From CAZCEC01 sp964497615 (lineage in GTDB: Bacteria; Chloroflexota; Anaerolineae; Anaerolineales; UBA6663), in NCBI GenBank assembly GCA_964497615.1, contig CAZCEC010000029.1, positions 1 through 64,000 on the forward strand: a stretch of DNA of 64,000 nucleotides, read 5' to 3'. The notes under the pieces are model-generated. The model saw only the letters and a program-made list of their open reading frames with translations, ran no database searches and had not been told where the DNA came from. The position numbers and the translations under genes are program-made. Numbering within the stretch: the first letter of the stretch is position 1; each line of letters begins with the position of its first letter. Positions 25,644-34,830 of the stretch are shown here, in pieces.

Positions 25644-25943
25644 ATGGCTGGCAAGATGACCAAATCGGACTTCCTGAATGCAGTCGCCGAGAAGAGTGGC
25701 CTGAGCAAGAAGCAGGCGGCCTCCGTGATGGATGCCATCAGCGGCATCGTGGCCGATCAGCTTAAGGGCAGCGGCGAAGTGACCCTTCCCGGGCTCATCA
25801 AGCTCACGGTCTCGGAGAAGCCGGCCACGCCCGAGCGTGAGGGCATCAACCCCTTCACCAAGCAGCCGACCATCATCAAGGCCAAGCCGGCCCGCAAGGT
25901 GGTCAAGGCCCGCCCGGTCAAGGCCCTGAAGGACGCCGTTTAG
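25644..25943 (+). CDS. HU/IHF-family DNA-binding protein
   Basis: A 99-residue protein with the HU fold: MTKSDFLNAVAEKSGLSKKQ at the N-terminus, GEVTLPGLIKLTVSEKPA, and a basic C-terminal arm. The usual RNPRTGE arm motif is altered to GINPFTKQPTIIKAKPARKV, giving a Lys/Pro-rich arm as in some HU variants. It should bind and bend DNA as part of the nucleoid. A strong AAGGAG site and its own likely promoter suggest high expression. It stands alone. Confidence 0.93.
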   Translation: MAGKMTKSDFLNAVAEKSGLSKKQAASVMDAISGIVADQLKGSGEVTLPGLIKLTVSEKPATPEREGINPFTKQPTIIKAKPARKVVKARPVKALKDAV

Positions 25944-26172
25944 CGTCCGGCCGGCCTGGCCTGGTTTCCTGCGTTGAAGTGAATCCTGGGCGCGCGCCTG
26001 TCCGTTCCGGCGCGCGCCCGGCATGTTTCAGGCCATACCCAGTAGACTTGGCCGCGGGCGGCAAGCGCGGTCAGTGGCGCCCGCGCCGCGTTGGCCGGCA
26101 GGATGTGTTTGTGTTGAGGCGCAATTATCAACCTATATGGATAGGTCATTCCTGGAGCAGAAGAGAGGTCTC

Positions 26173-27660
26173 ATGTTATGCCGACGTTGGTTAGCGATTA
26201 TGTCCGTCATCGTTGCCCTGGCCCTAACCATCCTGGCCTGCGGCGGCGGCGCGGCGGCCACCGCCACTACCGCGCCCACCAATACTCCCCGCCCGACGGC
26301 CACCGAGGCGCCGGAAGAAGAGCCGACCGAGGAGCCGGAGGAAGAGCCGACGGAGGAGCCGGAAGAAGAGCCCACCGAAGAGCCGGAGGAAGAACCGACC
26401 GAGCAGGGCATCGCGGCGGGCGAGATCAGCATTTCCAGCAGCAACGCCTATGTGGACGAGTATGACTACGTCCACATCGTGGGCCTGATCTTCAACGATA
26501 CCGAGGAACCGATCAGCTTCGTCGAACTCACCCTGGAGCTGGTGGACGGCAGCGGCGAGACCCTGCTCACCGACTTCGACGATGCGCCGGTGGACGAGGT
26601 GACGTTCTCGCCCTTCCTGTGGACCATCGGTCCGGGCGAGACCTCCCCGTTCGACTACACCGTCTATACCGACGACCGCGACCCGAGCGACTGGGAGTAC
26701 ACGGTGCGGGTGACCGACTTCAGCGACGGGTTCGTTGACCGCGGCGAAATCGAGATCGTCAACGACCAGATCACGGCCGATGAGTTCGGCACCCTGTACC
26801 TGACCGGGGAACTGGTGAACCTGAATGATGAGCCGGTGCTGGTCAACAGCCTGGCCGCGGCGCTGTTTGACGACGGTGACAATGTGCTGGCCGGCGACGC
26901 GTCGTACAACTACGCCCGGTATTTGGCCCCCAGCGGCGACGAGAGCGGTAATGACCGGACGCCCTTCACGATCAGCCTGGACGGCCCCGTGCCGGACGCT
27001 TCGTCGTACATCGTGTACTGGGATGCCGACCTGACCGACGAACTGGACACCACCGCCGGCCTGAGGATCGACCTGGCCGGCGCATACGCCGACGACTTTG
27101 ACGATCTGCACGTGGTGGCCGCGGTGTCTAGCGAGGCGGAGGACGTGCTGTCGGTCCAGGTGGTGGCGGGCCTGTACGCCGAGGACGGCACGGTGCTGGA
27201 TGCGGCAACTCTGTGGGTGCCGGTCTACCTTGGCCCCGGCGATGCCGTGCCGATCAGCTTCGACTACTTTAGCAGCGTCAACTCGAACCCCGACGAACTG
27301 GCCCGCGTGAGCAGCTACAGCGTGCAGTTCGACGCCTACGGCACTTACGAGACCAGCTTCGACGTGGTGGCGCTCGAAACCGCCAACGAATCCAGCGAGA
27401 CGGGCTCCAACGGGCGGGTGGACTTCACCGGCGACGTGGTGAACGCCTCGGGCGAGGCGCTGTCCAGCGCCATTGTCGTCCTGGCGCTGTACGACGCTGA
27501 GGATAATCTCGTCATTTCCAACTGGACGAGTGTGTATCCCGACGGCGATACGTTCGCGGACGGCGAGTCGCTGCCGTTCAGCCTGAGCCTATACCTGGCA
27601 CCAGACACCGATACAACGGACTGGTCCTTCCGGACCTTCGTCCAGGGCTACGTCGAGTAA
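26173..27660 (+). CDS. Lipoprotein with acidic EEEPTEEP repeats and FxLyD-like domains
   Basis: A 495-residue lipoprotein (signal LTILAC). A Thr-rich linker is followed by four copies of an 8-residue unit EEEPTEEP (DNA 26314-26405, 24-bp period). At least three beta-sandwich repeats follow, each with a block like YDYVHIVGLIFNDTEEPISF or FGTLYLTGELVNLNDEPVL, then PFxxxL and a DWxYxVxVxxF block. These resemble FxLyD/CARDB-type extracellular adhesion or scaffold modules. No catalytic motif is seen. The ATG at 26173 is chosen because it begins the signal peptide; GAGAGG lies just upstream. Confidence 0.78.
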   Translation: MLCRRWLAIMSVIVALALTILACGGGAAATATTAPTNTPRPTATEAPEEEPTEEPEEEPTEEPEEEPTEEPEEEPTEQGIAAGEISISSSNAYVDEYDYVHIVGLIFNDTEEPISFVELTLELVDGSGETLLTDFDDAPVDEVTFSPFLWTIGPGETSPFDYTVYTDDRDPSDWEYTVRVTDFSDGFVDRGEIEIVNDQITADEFGTLYLTGELVNLNDEPVLVNSLAAALFDDGDNVLAGDASYNYARYLAPSGDESGNDRTPFTISLDGPVPDASSYIVYWDADLTDELDTTAGLRIDLAGAYADDFDDLHVVAAVSSEAEDVLSVQVVAGLYAEDGTVLDAATLWVPVYLGPGDAVPISFDYFSSVNSNPDELARVSSYSVQFDAYGTYETSFDVVALETANESSETGSNGRVDFTGDVVNASGEALSSAIVVLALYDAEDNLVISNWTSVYPDGDTFADGESLPFSLSLYLAPDTDTTDWSFRTFVQGYVE

Positions 27661-27689
27661 CTTCGGTCGCTTCGACCGGAGCGCAACAG

Positions 27690-27734
27690 TGCCCCGGGGA
27701 TGCGCGCCAAATGCGCCTGTCCCCGGGGCATTTT
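27690..27734 (+). terminator. Intrinsic terminator
   Basis: An 11-bp perfect stem TGCCCCGGGGA / TCCCCGGGGCA (27690-27700 and 27720-27730), extended by an inner GCGC stem, is followed by TTTTG. It ends the lipoprotein transcript 30 nt after its stop and isolates the dus promoter. Confidence 0.88.
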
Positions 27735-27754
27735 GTTCGATACGGGGCTTTCTT

Positions 27755-27763
27755 TGGTATGAT
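27755..27763 (+). promoter_or_regulatory. Extended -10 promoter of dus, leaderless
   Basis: TGG-TATGAT (27755-27763) ends 7 nt before the ATG at 27771, so the transcript would begin at or next to the start codon. No ribosome site could fit. Confidence 0.65.
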
Positions 27764-27770
27764 TGGCGGC

Positions 27771-28778
27771 ATGGCACCTGCCCGGCCAGCTTTCCACGTG
27801 CGGGACGTGCCCGTCTTTGGCGACGCGATCCTGTCGCCGATGGACGGGTTCTCCGACCTGCCCTTCCGGCTGATCTGCCGCGAATTGGGCTCGGCCATGT
27901 CGTATACCGAGTTCGTCAATGTGGACGAACTCCAGAGCCGCAAGCCCACCGTGAGGGCCTGGACCAAGCTGCGCTTCGACCCCAGCGAGCGGCCCATGAC
28001 GTTCCAGATCTACGGCCACGACGAGGACCGGCTGGTAGAGACCGCCCTCCGGCTGCAGGACCTGGGCCCAGACATCATTGACATCAACATGGGCTGCTAT
28101 GTCAAAAGCATCTCCGAGCGCGGCGCCGGCTCGGGCATGCTGTGCCAACCGGACAAGATTGGCCGGGTTTTCACCAGGCTGTCGCGGGCCCTGCGCCTGC
28201 CGGTCACCGGCAAGATTCGGCTTGGCTGGGATGACAATTGGCGGAATTACCTGGAGGTCGCCCACATCCTAGAAGATTCGGGCGCGAGCCTGATCGCCGT
28301 CCATGGCCGCACGCGCGCCCAGGCCTACACCGGCTCTGCCGACTGGGACGCCATCGCCGAGATCAAGCAGGCCGTGCGGGTGCCGGTCATTGGCAATGGC
28401 GATGTGCGCACTGTGGCCGATATCGGGCGACTACGCGCCCACACCGACTGCGATGCCGTGATGATCGGGCGCGCCGCCATCGGCAATCCGTGGATTTTTG
28501 CGCGCCTGGAGCGCGAGTGCGTTGCCTTCAACGACATCGCCGCGCTGATGCGCCGCCATCTGGCGCTCAATCTTGAGTTCTACGGCGAGCGCCTGGGGCT
28601 GGTGCTTTTCCGGAAGCACGCCGCCAAGTACATCCGCGGCCTGCCAGCGGAGCCAACCCTACGCATTCCTCTCCTCACCGCCTCCACCGTGGACGAATTC
28701 GACCGCCTGCTGGACGAGGCACTCGACTCCCCCACGGGCCGAGGTGCGGCGAGCGCATTGACCCTTGTGGCTGCATAA
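27771..28778 (+). CDS. tRNA-dihydrouridine synthase
   Basis: A 335-residue FMN enzyme of the Dus family, which reduces uridine in the tRNA D-loop. The N-terminal LSPMDGFSDLPFRLICRELG is the Dus signature. DINMGCYVKSISERGAGSGM holds the usual Cys and the Lys near the flavin. VHGRTRAQAYTGSADWD and GNGDVRTVAD are further flavin-binding blocks. The ATG at 27771 directly follows an extended -10 box, so a leaderless start is likely; ATG 27759 overlaps that box. A metallo-hydrolase gene follows at 28820. Confidence 0.94.
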   Translation: MAPARPAFHVRDVPVFGDAILSPMDGFSDLPFRLICRELGSAMSYTEFVNVDELQSRKPTVRAWTKLRFDPSERPMTFQIYGHDEDRLVETALRLQDLGPDIIDINMGCYVKSISERGAGSGMLCQPDKIGRVFTRLSRALRLPVTGKIRLGWDDNWRNYLEVAHILEDSGASLIAVHGRTRAQAYTGSADWDAIAEIKQAVRVPVIGNGDVRTVADIGRLRAHTDCDAVMIGRAAIGNPWIFARLERECVAFNDIAALMRRHLALNLEFYGERLGLVLFRKHAAKYIRGLPAEPTLRIPLLTASTVDEFDRLLDEALDSPTGRGAASALTLVAA

Positions 28779-28819
28779 TCAGTTGTCGCGGGCCGGTCGT
28801 CCATCGCCGCCAGCCGCCG

Positions 28820-29875
28820 ATGGAACCCGTCCCCCGCCGGCCGCGTCTTAATCCTGCCGTGTCGATTCCGCCTTATTTGCACTGTATTGAACTGCCCACG
28901 CCCTTTCCGGTTGGCCCGGTCAACGTCTATCTGGCGGAGGGAGAAGCGCTGACGCTGGTGGACACTGGCCCGAAGGCCGACCAGACGCGCACGGCGCTGG
29001 AGAGCCAGTTGGCCGCCCGCGGGTATCGCGTCAAGGACCTGCGCCGCATCGTCCTGACACACCATCATGTTGACCACGTCGGCCTGGCCGCCGAGTTGGC
29101 CCAGCGTTCCGGCGCGGAGGTCATCACCCACCCCTATACCGTTCCCTGGCTGGCCGGCTATGCCGCCGAACAGGCCCGCCAGCATCCCTTCTACCTCCGC
29201 ATCTGGGAGGAAAGCGGCGTTCCGCCGGAGATCATTGCCTCGATGACGGAGTCGAGCGCCGCCCTGCCCCGCTGGACCGATGCGGCTGGCGCGGCCGGAA
29301 CCCTCGACGAAGGCACGTCGCTGCGCCTGGGCGACGACGACTGGAGCGTATTCCACACTCCCGGCCACGCTGGCGGACTGATCTGCCTGTGGGAGCCGGG
29401 GTCGCGCACGCTACTGGCCAACGATCACTTCATCCGCGACATCTCGTCCAATCCCGTCTTGGAGCCGTCGCCGATGATGAACGGCCCCCGCCCGCGGCGG
29501 CTGGTCGAATACTTGCACCACATGGACCGCATGGCCGCCCTTAAGCCCGCCATCGCCCTGCCGGGTCATGGTGAACCGGTCGAAGACGTTGCCCAGCTCG
29601 TCCGCCAGCGCCATTTGTTTCACGAGCGCCGCGCCCGCCGGCTGCTGGAGGCCCTGGACGGGCAGGCACTGACCCTGTGGGAACTGACGCAGCCCCTTTT
29701 CCCGCGCCTCACGCGCGGCATGGATTTCTTCCTGGCGCTGTCGGAGGTGCTGGGACACCTGGATTTGCTTGAAGAGGCTGGTCTCGCACAGCCCCAACTC
29801 CACGGCCCGCTACGGCGCTGGGTCCGCCTGGAGGAAGGCTTGCGCTATACTGCCGCCCATGACGCCGCCGTCTGA
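28820..29875 (+). CDS. MBL-fold metallo-hydrolase
   Basis: A 351-residue metallo-beta-lactamase fold protein. The metal motif LTHHHVDHVG is intact, with further metal ligands in HTPGHAGGL and PGHGEPV. The extra C-terminal region (about 260-345) resembles the winged DNA-binding-like module of glyoxalase II/LACTB2-type proteins (RRARRLLEAL, LSEVLGHLDLLEEAG). The substrate is unknown. The last 17 nt overlap the start of the PBP gene, and the PBP -10 box lies inside this reading frame. A GTG at 28859 is an alternative start. Confidence 0.9.
   Translation: MEPVPRRPRLNPAVSIPPYLHCIELPTPFPVGPVNVYLAEGEALTLVDTGPKADQTRTALESQLAARGYRVKDLRRIVLTHHHVDHVGLAAELAQRSGAEVITHPYTVPWLAGYAAEQARQHPFYLRIWEESGVPPEIIASMTESSAALPRWTDAAGAAGTLDEGTSLRLGDDDWSVFHTPGHAGGLICLWEPGSRTLLANDHFIRDISSNPVLEPSPMMNGPRPRRLVEYLHHMDRMAALKPAIALPGHGEPVEDVAQLVRQRHLFHERRARRLLEALDGQALTLWELTQPLFPRLTRGMDFFLALSEVLGHLDLLEEAGLAQPQLHGPLRRWVRLEEGLRYTAAHDAAV
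29846..29851 (+). promoter_or_regulatory. Putative -10 box of PBP gene, leaderless
   Basis: TATACT (29846-29851) ends 7 nt before the ATG at 29859, inside the end of the MBL gene. No clear -35 or TGN extension is seen, so support comes mainly from the spacing shared with other genes of the window. Confidence 0.5.
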
Positions 29876-32800
29876 ATCGCCCAACGAGAAGCTGCGCCGG
29901 CTGGCCGCCGCGAATCAGCCGCCGGAAGGTGAGGCGGGCGCAACACCGCCCTCGGGGACGCCGGCCGTGCCAACGGGCGATACGGCGCCGGCTGCTCCCG
30001 AGCCCGCAGCCCCCACCGAGTCCAGCCCGGCGTTTGCGTCCGGCCGCGAATGGCCGTCCGGTTCGGCGCCCGGCGCCGCCGCCGGCCCGACCACCGCCTC
30101 GCAGCCGCGCCCGATTCAGGAGGAGGACACCGGTCCAACGCGCGCCCAGCGGATTGAGGCGTCGGCGCCAACCGTCGTCAACCCAGCGGCCACGCTGCCG
30201 CCGCCCAACTTGGGGCGGCCCGCCACGCCGCGCCCGCTGCCGCCGGTGGACAGCCAGGGCATGCCGCACGTCCCGCCGCCGCGCCCGCCGGAGAACGACC
30301 CCTTTGGCACCCGCGTTCAGCGCGGCGCCTTGCGGCTCGACCCGCCTGCCAGCCGGCGTCAGCCGGCCTCCCAGCGCCCGGCGCCCGGCTATCAGCGGCC
30401 GATCTATCCCCAGTATCCCGCGCCGGAAGTTGTCCCTTCGCGCCCCACGCGCCGCGGGCAGGGATCCGGCGGCGGACGGCGGTTCTGGGGCTGCCTGGGG
30501 ACGCTGCTCCGGGTGTCGGCCATCGGCGCGGCACTGCTGATCATTCTGGCCATTGGCGGTGCGGTGTTTGGCTACCTGGCCGTCGCCGCAACCCTGCCCA
30601 ACGTGGACGACCTGCGCGCCCAGGCCTCGCAATTCGAGACCACGCGCGTCTACGACTCGGCCGGCAACCTGCTGTACGAGATCGTGGACCCGCAGGCCGG
30701 CCGGCGCACACGCGTGCCGCTTAACCGCATTTCGCCCTACCTGGTGGCCGCCACCATCGCGACCGAGGACAAGGATTTCTACTCGCACCCTGGCTTCGAC
30801 CCGATCGCCATCATCCGCGCCATCTGGCAGAACCTGCGCGCGGGCGAGACCGTCTCCGGCGCGTCCACCATCACCCAGCAACTGGTCAAATTGCTGGTCC
30901 TTTCGCCGGAGGAGGCGGCGCAACGCACGAACAGCCGCAAGATTCGCGAGGTGATTCTCGCCGCCGAGATCACGCGCCGCTACAGCAAGGACGAAATCCT
31001 TGAGCTATACCTGAACGAGATTTACTACGGCAACCTGGCCTACGGCATCGAAGCCGCCGCCGAGACCTACTTCAACAAGCGCGCGGCGGACCTGAGCCTG
31101 GCCGAGGCGACCTTCCTGGCCGGCCTGCCGCAATCGCCCGCGGTGTACGACATCTATTCCGACCCTGACACGACGTTAGGCCGCCATGAGGACGTTGTCG
31201 GCCTCATGCTAGCGCTCGGCTGCGTGGATGTTAGCAATAGCCCGCAGCCCGTATGCATCACCACTGATGACGCCGGCCCGGCACTGCTGGCGATGAAGAC
31301 CTATCCGTTCCAGCCGCCGGCCAACAACGCCCTCTTCCCGCACTGGGTGCAGTTTATCCGCCAGGAACTGGAGGCCACCTACGGCGCGCAGTTGTACCGT
31401 TCCGGGTACAGCGTCTACACCACGCTGGACCCCCAGCTTCAGAAGCTAGCCGAGGCACACGTAAGTGCCCAGGTGAATGCCCTGGCAGAGCGCAACGTGA
31501 CCAACGGCGCACTCATCGCGCTGCGGCCGACTACGGGCGAGATTCTCGTCATGGTGGGCTCAGACAACTTCGACGACCCGGTGGATGGGCAGATCAACAT
31601 GTCAATCCGTCCCCGCCAGCCTGGTTCGTCCATCAAGCCACTGACCTATGCCCTGGCCTTTGAGAAGGGTTGGACCCCCGCCACCCTGCTGTGGGATGTG
31701 CCCACCGAGTTCCCCGACGGCGCCAACCCGCCGTATGTGCCGGTCAATTACGATGGCTTCTATCATGGTCCGGTCCGGCTCCGCACCGCGCTGGCAACCT
31801 CCTACAACGTCCCGGCGGTAAAAGCCCTCCAGTTCACCGGCATCTATGGCGACGGCGCGTTTCTGCCGTTTGCCGAAACGCTGGGCATCACCTCGCTGAA
31901 CCGCGACGACTATGGCCTGGCCCTCACCCTCGGCGGCGGCGACGTGAGCCTGCTGGAGATGGTGACGGCGTATGCTTCCCTCGCCAATGGCGGTCTGCGG
32001 GCCTTCCCGGTCAGCATCCAGCGCATCACTGATTCGGAAGGCAATGTCGTTTGCCAGCAGCCGCTCTCGCCTGGCGCTCTGACCGACAACCCGCCGCCCT
32101 GCCAGACGCCGCCCGAGACCTGGGGCCGTGGCGTCATGTCGGCGGAGACCGCGTTCCTCATCAGCGACATCCTGGCCGACAACGATGCCCGCGCCCCAGC
32201 GTTTGGGGTCAACTCCACCTTGCGGCTCACCTTCCCGGCGGCCGTCAAGACGGGCACTACCAACGACATCCGGGACAACTGGACGATTGGCTATACACCC
32301 GACCTGGTGGCGGGCGTGTGGGTGGGCAATGCGGACTATACGCCGATGGTCAATACCAGCGGCGTCACCGGCGCGGCGCCCATCTGGCATGAATTCATGG
32401 AGGCGGCATTGGCGGGCCGCGCCACTAGCTTTGTCCGCCCGCCCGGCATTGTGGACCGGTCTATCTGCGCGATTACGGGCGCGGAGCCAAGCGAGTTCTG
32501 CCCGCCCGACCGCATCCGGGGCGAGGTGTTTGCTGGCAACCACCTGCCGCTGCCCGCCGACCGCGACCTGTGGCAGCGCGCCTATATTGACCCCTTCACC
32601 TTATTGCGCCAGACCGCGGACTGCGCCAACTACTATCAAACAGACCAACTATTCAACCAGAACCGACTGGTCATCGACGTGGCCGATCCGTGGGGCCGCA
32701 AGTGGCTGACCGAAGACGCCAACGGCCAGGCCTGGGCGGCCGGCCACAATATCACGCCCCCCATCCAGTGGGCGCCGACGGGTGACTGCACGCCCGACTC

Positions 32801-33302
32801 CCCCCACCCCATCATCAGCTTCGCCTTCCCGGCCGAGGGCGCCACGTTGGAGGCCGCGCCCATCCAGATCGTGGGGCAGGCGGCGGCCACCGGAAGCTTT
32901 GACCGCTACGTCATTGACTTTGGGCTGAGCCACGACCCGCAGGGCTGGGGGGCGGTTTACGGACCCAGCACGCTCCCAGTGGCGGAGACCGGGGCACTGG
33001 CAGACTGGGACCTGAGCACCCTGCCGGATGGCCCAGTCACCTTGCGCATCACCGTCTTCAGCCAGGCCGGCGGCAGCGCCGAGGCGCGGGTGCATTTCAC
33101 CGTGCAGCGCCCTACCCCCACCCCAGAACCCACGGGCACCGCCACTGCGACGCCCACCGAAACGCCGATCCCGTCGGCCACGCCAACGCCGACGGTCACG
33201 CCCACAGAGACCGCCACGCCAACGCCCAGCAGCACGCCCGAGGTGATCGTCCTCCCCTCAGCCACATCAGACATCATCGTGCCGCCCTCGGCGACACCTT
33301 AG
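29859..33302 (+). CDS. PBP1A-family bifunctional peptidoglycan synthase
   Basis: A 1147-residue class A penicillin-binding protein. A long Pro/Ala-rich cytoplasmic region (about 1-200) is followed by one membrane helix (about 210-240). A GT51 glycosyltransferase follows (ATEDKDFYSHPGFDPIAI, TITQQLVKLL). The transpeptidase shows QPGSSIKPL (SxxK), SYN and KTGTTND (KTG). After it come an Ig-like segment and a Thr/Pro tail. It polymerises and crosslinks peptidoglycan outside the membrane. The N-terminal extension is much longer than usual and may bind cytoplasmic partners. The start is set by the -10 box 7 nt upstream. Confidence 0.95.
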   Translation: MTPPSESPNEKLRRLAAANQPPEGEAGATPPSGTPAVPTGDTAPAAPEPAAPTESSPAFASGREWPSGSAPGAAAGPTTASQPRPIQEEDTGPTRAQRIEASAPTVVNPAATLPPPNLGRPATPRPLPPVDSQGMPHVPPPRPPENDPFGTRVQRGALRLDPPASRRQPASQRPAPGYQRPIYPQYPAPEVVPSRPTRRGQGSGGGRRFWGCLGTLLRVSAIGAALLIILAIGGAVFGYLAVAATLPNVDDLRAQASQFETTRVYDSAGNLLYEIVDPQAGRRTRVPLNRISPYLVAATIATEDKDFYSHPGFDPIAIIRAIWQNLRAGETVSGASTITQQLVKLLVLSPEEAAQRTNSRKIREVILAAEITRRYSKDEILELYLNEIYYGNLAYGIEAAAETYFNKRAADLSLAEATFLAGLPQSPAVYDIYSDPDTTLGRHEDVVGLMLALGCVDVSNSPQPVCITTDDAGPALLAMKTYPFQPPANNALFPHWVQFIRQELEATYGAQLYRSGYSVYTTLDPQLQKLAEAHVSAQVNALAERNVTNGALIALRPTTGEILVMVGSDNFDDPVDGQINMSIRPRQPGSSIKPLTYALAFEKGWTPATLLWDVPTEFPDGANPPYVPVNYDGFYHGPVRLRTALATSYNVPAVKALQFTGIYGDGAFLPFAETLGITSLNRDDYGLALTLGGGDVSLLEMVTAYASLANGGLRAFPVSIQRITDSEGNVVCQQPLSPGALTDNPPPCQTPPETWGRGVMSAETAFLISDILADNDARAPAFGVNSTLRLTFPAAVKTGTTNDIRDNWTIGYTPDLVAGVWVGNADYTPMVNTSGVTGAAPIWHEFMEAALAGRATSFVRPPGIVDRSICAITGAEPSEFCPPDRIRGEVFAGNHLPLPADRDLWQRAYIDPFTLLRQTADCANYYQTDQLFNQNRLVIDVADPWGRKWLTEDANGQAWAAGHNITPPIQWAPTGDCTPDSPHPIISFAFPAEGATLEAAPIQIVGQAAATGSFDRYVIDFGLSHDPQGWGAVYGPSTLPVAETGALADWDLSTLPDGPVTLRITVFSQAGGSAEARVHFTVQRPTPTPEPTGTATATPTETPIPSATPTPTVTPTETATPTPSSTPEVIVLPSATSDIIVPPSATP

Positions 33303-33392
33303 CCCGCTGGCTGCTCTCGCGGCGGCATGACGCGGCGTAGTCGAATCACCGCGCCGAGCGCCATGGGTGCGGCAGTGGGCGCGCCATTCCTC

Positions 33393-33401
33393 TGTTAGAA
33401 T
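33393..33401 (+). promoter_or_regulatory. Extended -10 promoter of CDF transporter, leaderless
   Basis: TGT-TAGAAT (33393-33401) ends 6 nt before the ATG at 33408. There is no ribosome site. Confidence 0.6.
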
Positions 33402-33407
33402 TCCGCC

Positions 33408-34808
33408 ATGAACTCATCGCGCGCCGCCGACATCCGGCGGGTGCTCATAATTGTGCTGGCGCTGAACCTGGCCGTCACCACGATCAAATTGGTGGTTGGG
33501 CTGACCACGGGCGCGCTGGCGGTCGTGGCCGACGCATTTCACTCGATTGTGGATGCCTCGTCCAACGTCATCGCGCTGGTTGGCCTGTGGGTGGCGGCGC
33601 GCCCGGCAGACGAAAACCATCCGTACGGGCACCACAAGTACGAGACCATTGCCACCTTGAGCATTGGCGGGATGCTGCTGGTCGCGGCATTTGAGATTGG
33701 CCGCGGCGTGATCGAGCGGCTGTTCGTCAATCCGGTCGTGCCGCAGGCCACGCTGCTGTCGTTCGGGCTGCTCATCTTCACATTTCTGATCAATCTGGGC
33801 GTCACCGTCTACGAGACGCGCGCGGGCCGGCGGCTCAACAGCCAACTGCTGCTCGCCGATGCCACGCACACGCGCGCCGACCTGCTGATCACGATCTCGG
33901 TAGTGGCCTCGCTGGCCGCGGCTCGCTTGAATCTGGCCTGGATCGATCCGCTCGTCGCTGGCGCCGTCGTCGTGGTGCTGTTCCGCGCGGCATTTGGCAT
34001 TTTGCGGACCACTTCCAAGGTGTTGACTGATGTGGCGGTAGCCGATCCTGAGCAGGTGGCGGCTATCGCGGGAGCCGTGCCTGGCGTCACCGCCGTGAGC
34101 AGCGTCCGGTCGCGGGGCCATGCCGACGCCGCCTATCTGGACCTGCACATCCACGTCAACCCGGCGATGGATACCGACCAGGCGCACGGCCTGGCCTCCG
34201 AAGTGGAGCACCGGCTAGCCGCGGCGCTGCCCGGCAAGGTGGATACCGTCGTCCATATCGAGCCGGAGTGGGAGGGGGCGGACGGCACACCCTGGGAGCG
34301 GCTGGCGCTGGAACTGCGCAAGCTGGCCGATGGGCAGGGCCTGGGCCTGCACGACCTGCATGCCCACATCGAGCGGGATGGCGGCCTTTCGGCGGAGGTG
34401 CACCTGGAACTGGCCGCCAACTTGACCCTGGCCGAGGCCCATGCCGCCGCCGACTACTTCGAGGCGCGGGCGCGGGCGGCGGTGCCCGAACTGCGATCCC
34501 TGGTGACGCACCTGGAGCCATTGCCAACCGAACTGCCGAATGAGGCCGGCCGCCTAACCCTGGAAGGCGTCGCGGCGCTGCGCCAGCGGCTCACCACCCT
34601 GGCCGACAGGATTGCCGGGGCGGGCGCGTGCCACAACGTGGAGCTTCACAATGTGGACGGCCACCTGACCGCCACCCTGCATGTGACGCAGCCGGGCGAA
34701 CAACCGCTCGTCGCCGCGCACGCCCTGGCCGAGCGGATCGAGAGCGAGCTGCGCCGCAGCGAGCCGGGACTCAGCCGCCTGGTTGTGCACGTGGAACCGC
34801 CGGAGTAG
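33408..34808 (+). CDS. Cation diffusion facilitator with three dimerization-type domains
   Basis: A 466-residue CDF transporter. Six membrane helices occupy about 1-200. The metal site shows HSIVDASSN and, in TM5, DATHTRAD, and HPYGHHKYET is the usual loop. These proteins exchange Zn2+, Fe2+ or Mn2+ for protons. Instead of one C-terminal ZT-dimer domain there appear to be three in series (about 205-285, 295-370, 385-466), each ending in a V-x-H-x-E/P-like block (VVHIEPEWEG, VTHLEPLPTE, VVHVEPPE). The start lies 6 nt after an extended -10 box. Confidence 0.92.
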   Translation: MNSSRAADIRRVLIIVLALNLAVTTIKLVVGLTTGALAVVADAFHSIVDASSNVIALVGLWVAARPADENHPYGHHKYETIATLSIGGMLLVAAFEIGRGVIERLFVNPVVPQATLLSFGLLIFTFLINLGVTVYETRAGRRLNSQLLLADATHTRADLLITISVVASLAAARLNLAWIDPLVAGAVVVVLFRAAFGILRTTSKVLTDVAVADPEQVAAIAGAVPGVTAVSSVRSRGHADAAYLDLHIHVNPAMDTDQAHGLASEVEHRLAAALPGKVDTVVHIEPEWEGADGTPWERLALELRKLADGQGLGLHDLHAHIERDGGLSAEVHLELAANLTLAEAHAAADYFEARARAAVPELRSLVTHLEPLPTELPNEAGRLTLEGVAALRQRLTTLADRIAGAGACHNVELHNVDGHLTATLHVTQPGEQPLVAAHALAERIESELRRSEPGLSRLVVHVEPPE

Positions 34809-34830
34809 CATTAGCCTCGGGGAAGGCCGC

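Noticed and set aside
26314..26405. 24-bp tandem repeats as a non-coding repeat locus
   Set aside because: They are in frame and encode the EEEPTEEP linker of a lipoprotein, so they are part of a coding sequence.
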